A DNA stretch of 64,000 bases. It comes from Cristatella mucedo (lineage: Eukaryota; Bryozoa; Phylactolaemata; Cristatellidae). Location of the stretch: NCBI GenBank assembly GCA_009760855.2, contig WPIO01000301.1:49291-113290 (forward strand). The letters run 5' to 3'. Every line of letters begins with the position of its first letter. Position 1 is the first letter of the stretch. Below the pieces are notes generated by a model. That model was given only the letters and a program-made list of their open reading frames with translations. It was not told where the DNA came from and made no database searches. The translations under genes were made by a program, and so were the position numbers. Shown one piece after another: positions 55,985 to 64,000 of the stretch.

Positions 55985-56145
55985 TAACTTATAATTCCAT
56001 GTCTGACCTGTTATTATTGGTAAATTGCTACAACACGACACTCGTAGACAATGTCGATCGGCTCCCATCTTTGACGAACCAAACAGCGAACATTCTCTTA
56101 GACTGTTTTGGGTTTACCCTGGACGATAAACTAGTTGGGTCTACT
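55985..56145 (+). mobile_element. Family A LINE internal fragment (linker between endonuclease and RT)
   Basis: Reads DLLLLVNCYNTTLVDNVDRL then FGFTLDDKLVGST, matching DLSALVDCYNTTLADKLDEF ... WFTADIKLAKST of the 50-kb copy. It is truncated on both sides and abuts a tail of the opposite orientation. Confidence 0.75.
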
Positions 56146-56395
56146 ATAATAATAATAATAATAGGCTTGATAAAAAGCCTTCACAGAACCCAATCTGTTT
56201 ATCGAAACTTTACATTTGCTGCGACGTAAACAAGTTCAAACGACTTATGGTATCATGCTTCATATACAATATAAGTAACATGGTTAGGTATGAGGTGCAC
56301 AGTGCCAGTTTGCAAGTATGACTGGTGGCGGCAGGCAACAGTGTCCACATGCATAACACATAAAGGACGAATCACAGGAACCAACTGTATAAAAG
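56146..56395 (-). mobile_element. Family A LINE 3'-end fragment
   Basis: (ATT)n at 56146-56162, then on the - strand the decayed hairpin and 3' UTR (GTTGGTTCCTGTGATTCGTCC). It is inserted at CTACT within the preceding A fragment. Confidence 0.8.
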
Positions 56396-56964
56396 TATAT
56401 CTCGTTAAAGATTCAGAAATTTAAAATGCTTATACAATGTATTTGATCTTTGATTTGGAAATAATATTAATGGCAGTAATCTTTTTCTTACAAGACGTGC
56501 AAAACATTTTGAAGACAAGTATGTGTTTGGCAGGTCAAGAACTAAAAAAATGCTATGCTAATTACTTATTTTTTGCTTAAGCATTAAAATTTTTCTAGCT
56601 TCTAGCTTTGTGTTACCAGTTTGGTATGTTAATGCAAAAAGGCCTCGAACAAATGCAACGTAAACAATAGAAATTACCAAGTTTAATTACAAAATGTTAA
56701 GGTGCATTCACCAAGTTTTGTGTAACCCTATACATAATTATGTAGTAGTAATAATCAGTCTTTCGTTCCAAAAATTTATTTCAGTATAGTCATTGAACGT
56801 CATGTTGTGAGAAATCATTCTTACCAAACAAGATTTGGTGCATATTTTACGGCAGCCCTGGCTATTTTCGATGACAACTGAAGTTTCACTTGGTACGGTT
56901 AATTTGAATCAGTAAATTAAAAAAATGAAATAAATGAATGACAGCCGGGCTATTTTATGTTAGG
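56396..56964. other. Unassigned AT-rich DNA
   Basis: A possible - strand exon at about 56829-56883 (donor TTG|GTAAGAATG, acceptor AAACTTCAG) is open in two frames and has a weak acceptor. It is not called. Confidence 0.3.
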
Positions 56965-57282
<318 letters not shown>

Positions 57283-57840
57283 CATCATAGACATACGACA
57301 TCTCTTTTGAATTATTCTTGCTATTGCCATTGAGCCTGCAATTGAGCAAGCTCAATGAATGCACACAAACGGCTTAAAGTACGGCTCTAGAGGCCGAGAT
57401 TGAAGCGCGTCAGCTCCAGAGTGTTTTGTTTTACACACTCCTGCTTCTTTTCTACAAAAAGTGGGTTCAAACTAGATGAAAATTATTGAATGTGTCCTTT
57501 AAGAATAATATTCCAAATAATTGCAAGAATGTATCATGCGCAAAGCAACTATGAGTGCCGATCGGGTAGCAATAACGAAGGTGACATTTAGCCAAGCTTT
57601 CGCATGCTCCCAGAGATGCAGCAGGCGACTTGTCTCTACCGCTCTCCTACTAGTAGAGCCCACCTGCGTATAAAAGCCGATACGGGCGCTTGCCACCAAC
57701 AGTAGCTGTCAGTGCAACTGTGTTTTGGCATGCGATTTGACATTAAAAGGCACATAGTCTTCGACGCAGTCTATATGGATGCGGTCCGCAATTTCTAATT
57801 TCTGAAAGCGCCACTTGAAGCGCCACAACAAATACAGTCT
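57283..57840. other. Unassigned DNA
   Basis: No recognised repeat or exon. Confidence 0.4.
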
Positions 57841-57905
57841 CGCTAGCTCATTTGATAGAGCTAATACTGGTTGCATCGAGGCTACGCCGTGAGTTAATCA
57901 CGTCA
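57841..57905 (+). repeat. tRNA-like relic
   Basis: CGCTAGCTCATTTGATAGAGC is a textbook tRNA D-arm/A-box sequence. The T-arm position has GTGAGTTAATCACG, where GTTCGA has decayed to GTTAA. The anticodon region does not fold well, so it is a tRNA pseudogene or an old SINE head, not a functional tRNA. Confidence 0.4.
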
Positions 57906-58261
57906 AGATTACAGCTTCCATTTCTCAATGCATTGACGGTCAGACTTCAGCCTTTCGTCATGTCGTCATAATCTCATGCCAGCTATACGCTCCCGATATA
58001 TTTTCTTTTTAGCAATTTGTTCTAAAATATTTGTACTGGAGCACTATCATTAATCATGGGTGACAGCTCGATCTCACAGATACCTATAAGACAATAATTT
58101 GAACACTAGCTATTTTTATTCCCGTAAGACTCTTGAAATATAATTGCGAACATTTGAATATTGCTCCATGTATGTACCACTTTCTTATAAAGAAATATAG
58201 CATGAAACATTTCGGGATTAAGAATTTGTGAAAAATCTCTCCCTATTCATCTTTTTCAAAC
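57906..58261. other. Unassigned DNA
   Basis: No recognised repeat or exon. Confidence 0.4.
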
Positions 58262-58530
58262 CTCTCAGTGACTCTATGTCTCTGTGTCTCTGGGTCTGTG
58301 TGTCTGTGTGTCTCTATGTCTGTGTCAGTGTCCATGTCCGTGTCCGTGTCTCCGTATCCGCATCCGTCTTCGTCTCCCATCTCTGTCTCTGTCCCTGTCC
58401 CTGTCTCGGTCTCTGTCTCTCCGTCTCTTTGTCTCTCTCTGTCTCTCTGTCTGTCTCTGTCTCTGTGTCTCTGTGTCACTGTGTCTCTCTGTCTCTGTGT
58501 TTCACTGTCTCTGTGTTTCACTGTAAGTAT
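58262..58530. repeat. TGTCTC/TGTGTC degenerate minisatellite
   Basis: About 270 bp built from hexamers such as TCTGTG, TGTCTC and GTGTCC. All long ORFs here are repeat artefacts. Confidence 0.95.
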
Positions 58531-58629
58531 ATACAAGATAATTCAGTATATTATTTGCGAAAATTACCTAAAACATTGAATTTGAACTAAAAGAAGTGAA
58601 ATGGCACGTTTCGTTGAGTTCACCAAATA

Positions 58630-59140
58630 AAGTGACAATTACTCACTTTTAGGTCCCTTCATTCTGTGGTTCCAGCCTACCTATCGCATTTACTACCTCG
58701 CCAGGGTTAAGCATCGTCCCATCCGTTTTTTGGAATCTAACCTTTACCGACGTCTCGCACAAACCTCAAATCAAATGGAAACCACACCTTTATTTGTGTA
58801 CGCTTTCACATCATCGGAACTCAGTTCAGACTAGCATCGCGACAGCGACTGGCTATTCCACATTAAAAGCGAACTGAAAACGGGTCTACTAATCACAGCC
58901 TGTAGGGGATTCTCGCAATTCGTTCTTCACGGGCCTACGCCTGCTGAGGTTTTTGCATGCTACCACTAACCACCATCGACTGCCGACCCCATGCACGTTC
59001 ATCAAACCTAACTATGGCATTATAATGGTTTACTGATCATGATACCATGAACTATTTGACTCTGCTTTTTATACTACAAATGTGAATTGCCTGGAAATGA
59101 ATTAAGTTATCTGAAGGAGCTATATCAAACCAGTGATCGT
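58630..59140 (+). mobile_element. Family A LINE 3'-end copy
   Basis: It starts CTCACTTTTAGGTCCC (LTFRSLHSVVPAYL) and continues to the 3' UTR and a strongly decayed hairpin (TGTGAATTGCC ... GGAGCTATATC). Confidence 0.75.
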
Positions 59141-59389
59141 TACCTTTTGGATCAAGTTAACGTCCATATTAACGTTAATCGTGGAAACTATCGACAGACG
59201 TCCGTTTATTATGCTACAAAGCGATAGGGTTTTTGTTGAGTGTGTGTAACCTTAAAGACAGTATAATTAGGAAAATAGTTCTGAGGAACCTAGAGAAAAA
59301 AATATATTGTATTAGAAAGCAGCAATAACCTAGAACATTAGTTGTTTTATTAAAGTCACCAGGTTTTATCTCCTAATAGCCTCTCTCGT

Positions 59390-59545
59390 CCATTGCAGAA
59401 AGCTCCTTCTAAAACCAAGGTTGTGCGAACATCACAGGAAGTCAGCACTACAGCTAAGACCTTTTCAAGCTTATCCGTTGCTTGTTCGATCGAGTTTCTT
59501 TAGAAATTACGTAGATATTTAAGTTTAAACGGTCAATGCCTGGGA
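59390..59545 (+). mobile_element. Fragment of the family A 5' region
   Basis: Aligns with about 50300-50460. Shared words include GTTGCAGAA/ATTGCAGAA, CAGCTAAGACCT, TTATCCG/TTATTCTG, AGAAATTACGT and TTTAAACGG/CTAAACG. No ORF2 follows. Confidence 0.55.
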
Positions 59546-59689
59546 CCGGTCGTTTAACACATGCTTTTATGGCTCGAGCCCAAGACCTTTACCTTCTATG
59601 CATCGATCATGAAGCGGTCAGTAAAAGATTGTACCTTAAGCACAGGGAGAAAACAAGTGTGCATAAGATACTTTGAAAAATCAAGTTAC

Positions 59690-60020
59690 ATATTTTAAAG
59701 TGACCATGTTACAATGCTGTGGTAATGGTGATTGCTACTTTGATTAAATTTGGTGCATTCCCTCATTTTGAGCAACTGGAGTAGGCTGTAAGCGATGCAA
59801 ACAGGGAACTGAAGAGCTAGCCTCAGACAAGGCAGCTGCAAAGTTTGCCACCGGCTGTAACTGCCTAAGTGAAAAAGCCTGTAATCCAGAAAGCTGTAGG
59901 ATACAGAAGTCACAATGGGATGTCAGATATGTATCGACTGATTTACCTGTGGTATCTGGTTCTAAATGCGCTCACATTTTCGGACTAAGCAAACCAAAAG
60001 TAGGAGGTATTAGGAACGTA
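59690..60020 (-). mobile_element. Old family A LINE relic (duplicate of that at 36.9-37.4 kb)
   Basis: The reverse complement matches the thumb region. It aligns with the host LINE of the SINE at 37073 but has no SINE (uninterrupted CTGTAACTGCCTAAGTG...GAAAGCTGTAGG near 59846-59890). Confidence 0.7.
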
Positions 60021-61440
60021 TGAATACATATTTGACGAATTAACAGTTCGTGTTATTGTTCGCATTAATCGAACTTTTAGACTACTTATACTTATGTTTA
60101 CACTTAAAAAAATACTTAGGAAAAACGCAATTCAAATTGACCGACTACCTAAATCAAAATGACTTATCTGAAGTAAATTTCATGCTAAAAATTGGCCAGA
60201 AAAAAGCAAATGAGTTTACTTGCACTGGTTGTAATCGGTTGGAGATCGTACATGGATAATGGCATGGGGGACCACATTAAAAACATTTGCTCGCGTTCAA
60301 CAGGTTCAACTCTCTTTGCCAGTAAGTCTATTATTTTCTCACAGATGTGCTTTTAACCAACTTGCTTTTATCGGAGAAATAATTTTCCAATTGTTGATGC
60401 TCGATTACCTTCAGTTCCTGATATTCAGTGAATTGTTTGCTTGTTAGTTCCATCGCATCTGCAAAACAGCAAATTATTAGTAATTTACTTTGGTCTTAAC
60501 TATCTTGAAAAAACTACCCTGCACTATCTCATATTATTTGGGCTTACAACGTCTTAGTTTATCTACTAGGTCATATTATTTAGTTTGATATTTTCCTATT
60601 TTAATAGACAATCCTTCAGAAAATACGATTGAATTTGCTAAGAAGACCATGATCAATCGTCTTCTAAGAAATGTATCTGCATGCTTTCATATATTCAAGA
60701 ACCAACAACTTCCTTAGCCGCTTTAATAATCAGGGACGACCTTGGTCATGTAACTTTCAAAAGATGTTATTATGACATAAGCGATTGTAAATCAAAATAG
60801 CATCTCAAGAGTTACACTATTTCAATCGTTACTTCATATGTGTTGTAAAGTAAGTTGGTCATTCATTAATACTGTGAATCGTACCTAATGTTAACAGGGG
60901 TAAGATTTCACTGGTTAATTAATCAAGAACCAGAAATTACTCCGAATACTAAAAGGGGTTTTTGGTTTAACCACTTTAGCCATGTCAGTATATACCGTTA
61001 CCTCGAAATAAAATCGAATTAAGTACTCCACTGCGATGCCAGTGGAGTCGCCAAGAAACAAAAGTTGGGATGGGTTCCAAAGAATTTCAGCTCAGTTCAC
61101 GAATCAGGTAAGAGAGTCGAGTTGAGAGCCAAACAACGAGTGGCACGATGACTAGCCTGACGTTCATCACTTATTAACATGGAAACATATGAGATGTGTG
61201 TACCTGGGAATATGGAATTATTGATCTAAAAATGACTAATATAGCTGTTCAAGTAACTGTACTGATTCGAGGAGAGCCTTTTTTAAGAAAATGAACCTTT
61301 GAATAACTTCCTTAGCTATTTACCTGCGAACCAACTGTCGATCCATCATTATATATGTATGGAACCGTAAAGTAACGATTCATAGTAGCTAATTGCATCG
61401 CGGTCGGTCACAATTGTGAGTTTACATAATAATAACTTAT
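60020..61440 (+). repeat. Segmental duplication, copy 2
   Basis: This is the partner of 37421-38811 in the same orientation, about 22.6 kb away, at roughly 70-80% identity by eye. With the adjoining LINE relic the duplicated unit is at least 1.7 kb. The right end is not interrupted by the LINE found at 38812-39395 in copy 1. Confidence 0.8.
60409..60458 (-). CDS. Putative exon of gene G3, paralogue of G2 exon 3
   Basis: On the - strand the acceptor GCTGTTTTGCAG and donor GAAG|GTAATC bound 50 nt, open in phase 1-0, reading AMELTSKQFTEYQELK. The preceding exon (61461) ends in G, giving Asp at the junction. It occupies the place of G2 exon 3 in the duplication and shares an M-E..x..Q-E pattern, but its length and end phase differ, so it may have diverged or be non-functional. 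Confidence 0.45.
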
Positions 61441-61460
61441 GAAAATACGTTCTCTCTCAC

Positions 61461-61511
61461 CTTCAAAGAGCTCAATTGCTCGTGGACTGTAAGTATCCTT
61501 TAATGATAGCA
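61461..61511 (-). CDS. Putative exon of gene G3, paralogue of G2 exon 2
   Basis: On the - strand a 51-nt phase 1-1 segment reads LSLKDTYSPRAIELFE, with donor GAAG|GTGAGAG and a moderate acceptor (CAAAAAACTGTAG). It lies just past the right end of the duplication, as G2 exon 2 does in copy 1 once the LINE at 38812-39395 is removed. The shared RAI core supports common origin. Confidence 0.45.
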
Positions 61512-62289
61512 CTACAGTTTTTTGCACGAGCATGCAGCTTCACGTCATATGCTAAGTGATCTGCGGACTTTCAATTTCAACGTATGTTATAAATAAAGGG
61601 GTTAGACTTTAACATTCAAATGATTAGAGGTATGTTGCCTATGGGGCTATACAAATTTTAATATTATCAACAGTACTAGTATAACTATATAGCACCATCT
61701 AGTAAACAAATTTTGTATAGGCACTTTACAGATGTCGTGAATAACGCATTTTTAATTCACATGCAACTAATAATCTTAATTAAATTAATAATACATTTTG
61801 TATAGCACCCTCAAAGAACGGTATGTCTGCATAGAAAAATGAAAATGCTGCATTGTCGTTTAGTTTGCCGTGGCATGCTCAATGACGACAACAATAACTT
61901 TGAAATGACTAGCACAGTGTCAGCACACAAAGCATATAAATGATAAATAGCAAATACACAGTGGAATAATAAATATGTGCATTTTCAGTTTTTTTCACTG
62001 TCGAATAGATGAGGGAATGTCGTGACACAAGTGGTAATTGAAATACAGGCTTACATTGCTTACATGGTAATGACATGGTTTTGACAGGATTTATGGTCTT
62101 GTGTTGCCTTCCTCTTGAGTGGCCTTACTAAAGCCTCAGTGAAAGGCAGGGCAAACTTACCTTAAGCAGACGACATATTTATTTGCATAAATCAAATTAA
62201 AAATTGAAAGGCATCACGTCACATAGGACACGCTATTTATTCAAATTTCAAGGGATGACTTGGGAATTACAGCTACCGGCAGTATATGC
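61512..62289. other. Unassigned DNA
   Basis: A relic of a LINE 3' UTR may lie near 61760-62010 (CACCCTCAAAGAAC, GCATGCTC, GTGTCAGCACAC resemble the minus-oriented A tail and UTR), but it is too decayed to bound. Confidence 0.35.
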
Positions 62290-62746
62290 ATCTATAAATG
62301 TGCTATGGCTCCCTCGTATCTAGCTGAACTATGCACCAGCCTGTTCGCGCCCTCAGGTCCTGCGTGGACAATAAATTAGCTGTCACATTCCTCAACGCAA
62401 AGACCGTTGGCGATAGAAGCTTTAGCTCTGCAGGTTCTTGACAGTGGACCTTGCTTCCACAATTCTTACGCAACGACAACTACTCTCCCACTGCCGACTA
62501 TGGCAAATTCTTTTCAGTGGTTTTGAGCAGCTACTTCTATGCTACTCACTACCTCAACTGCTCTCCTGACTCTGCTTTGCTTCCCACTTTCGGTTTGTTG
62601 CGTGAGACGAAGTCTGTTGGCTACCGAATGCGTACCGAAAGCCGCTTAGGCTGTGAGTGTGCTATACAAAACTCTCCAGAGTAACACCCACATAATGTTT
62701 ATGACTTTGTGGAGTTACAGACGGAGATATATTACATTACATTATC
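62290..62746 (+). mobile_element. Family B LINE 3'-end copy
   Basis: Begins with APSYLAEL-like and CVDNKLAV pieces, then FLNAKTVGD and the C-terminal extension, open from 62451 to TAA at 62682-62684 (FLRNDNYSPTADYGKFFSVV, SSYFYATHYLNCSPDSA, KSVGYRMRTESRLGCECAIQ). It ends GTTACAGACGGAGATATATTACATTACATTA with the pentamer tail. Confidence 0.85.
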
Positions 62747-64000
62747 TTGCCCAAAATTTTAGACCAGGAAATTACAGTGCTTGCCTGATAATTTTTATTG
62801 GGAAAGCTTATCAACCATATTGAAAAGCATTAAAAGAGTGCATGACCTATGGCTGAATCCCCTGCACAGCCGTTGTGCTGGGTGGTTTCACCTTGAACTG
62901 AGTGCTTACCTGGCTGACTCAGGGTACTGCATATATTTTTGGAGCCCCAGAACACTGCTGATACAGACATTTAATTACATATTAATGCGTCCTAACAAAA
63001 CCTAATTGCTATTCAGGCGCGTGACGTATTCCTCGGAGCTCGAGCCCACAACAACAACCATATCTTGTTTGGAGTGAGCACATTATAATTTAGACCAAAC
63101 CATCTCGGCATTGGCTGAGAATCACTTGTATCTGTGCCAATAGCCCTCCGCCGAGGCCACTCAGGTTTGGTTGGTCAGACTGCGATCATGAGGATCAACC
63201 AACAGCTTTCACTTATGTAGGAATGATTGATTTCTCAGCTAAGGGTGAAAGTCTAGGACAACTATGCATTGCACCAGAATGCCGTTTATTATTTGTCCAT
63301 ATTTTTTATTATTCCAGTTCTGTTTGCCGACTGCTTTAATAAAATAATTGTAATTTTCTGGACCATTGACTAGTGAGCAGCTTCACGGCGGCCCTGCCTT
63401 TCGCGTGACTTACTAAAATTCTCGGTTTTCTCTCTCATAGGTTAGTTTTTGCCATACACATGTAGATTTTAGCCAGGAATTCGTAGTAGGCAGTGGTTTC
63501 CATACAAGTTGGGTACCGCAGAGGTTACCCAATGATTTATCAGGAACAAAGGAAAGCCAAGAAAAATGGCATTAACCGTATCTATCTCAGATGACAAAAA
63601 GAAATATTGATACTAAAAATGCCGTACTGAAAAAACAAATCAGAATCTTGGCAGGATGTGAAGGAAAGAATTTAGAGACATTAAAAAAGAATCCCGAGGC
63701 TTAAAGCTGCCAAAGCTCACCAAACGCTTTACACATGAAAATTCCCTTTGCCGAAAGATACTGAATAAATTATTTGAGCGGAACATTTTTATTGGCATGG
63801 AGTCTTTTAAAGATGATAAGCCCTGAAGCAAAGCTAGAATGGGCTTACCATAAGTCAGTTTACTGCTGGCAAACATTGTAATGCACCTTGTATATTTACC
63901 GTACATCTTCACGAATGTATGGTAGATTTGTAATACAACATGATTTTTACTGACAACATGGTTGTATACCTTCATAGATGACCTCTTAGCACTTACTTTT
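62747..64000. other. Unassigned DNA at the right edge
   Basis: Two ORFs of 74 and 111 codons lack start, splice or family support. A consensus - strand donor (AAA|GTAAGTGC) begins at about 63997, so an exon may cross the right edge. Confidence 0.35.

Noticed and set aside
58228-58590. Overlapping ORFs of 80-120 codons in the TGTCTC repeat
   Set aside because: Open in several frames on both strands because the hexamer repeat has no stop codons.
60259-60447. + strand ORF starting MAWGTTLKTF with a strong donor
   Set aside because: The matching segment in the other duplication copy lacks the frame, and the ORF overlaps the - strand exon at 60409-60458.

Overview
This window is animal nuclear DNA, most likely from an invertebrate. 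It is AT-rich and carries large numbers of decayed CR1/L2-type non-LTR retrotransposons (LINEs), tRNA-derived SINEs and microsatellites. It has no long open reading frames, no operons and no bacterial signals. Host coding sequence, where present, sits in short islands bounded by splice-site consensus. Everything below was read by eye, with no searches run.

Two LINE families make up most of the repeat content. Family A ends in a GC-rich hairpin (AAAGCGCC ... GGCGCTTT) followed by (ATT)n. Its best copy, about 49740-53863 on the + strand, still shows an apurinic-type endonuclease and a reverse transcriptase with FYADD, but it carries two internal TGA stops and three frameshifts. More than twenty further A pieces, nearly all 5'-truncated, lie on both strands, some nested inside others. 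Family B (copies near 1611, 4855, 16010, 22155, 33570 and 62290) has an (ATTAC)n-like tail and a shared C-terminal extension of about 80 residues. A tRNA-derived SINE with an unusually long hairpin in place of the anticodon stem occurs about seven times.

The - strand appears to carry host genes that simple ORF calling misses because the exons are 45-100 nt long. The best case is a five-exon model running from 41915 down to 31315. It joins in frame to 178 codons plus a stop and is followed by AATAAA. A second series (20161, 15629, 14092, 7737, 4422 and 852, each reading leftward) looks like internal exons of another - strand gene. Four of its exons are exactly 72 nt and most are in phase 1-1. 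Two exons near 60.4 and 61.5 kb lie in an old direct duplication of the 36.9-39.5 kb region and appear to be paralogues of exons 2 and 3 of the five-exon model. An ABCC-transporter-like exon lies on the + strand at 48666-48813, and a decayed PIF1-helicase-like fragment lies on the - strand near 22.9 kb.

Layout: 0-8 kb, putative exons, B copies and a GC-rich patch; 8-13 kb, A copies flanked by a 94-bp direct repeat and two foldbacks; 13-21 kb, exon islands around an A/B/A LINE cluster; 21-30 kb, LINE and SINE debris; 31-42 kb, the five-exon model with TE-filled introns; 42-50 kb, old LINE relics and isolated exons; 49.7-54 kb, the most complete LINE; 54-59 kb, low-complexity DNA including a 300-bp purine tract; 59.4-61.5 kb, the second duplication copy; 62-64 kb, a B copy and unassigned DNA.
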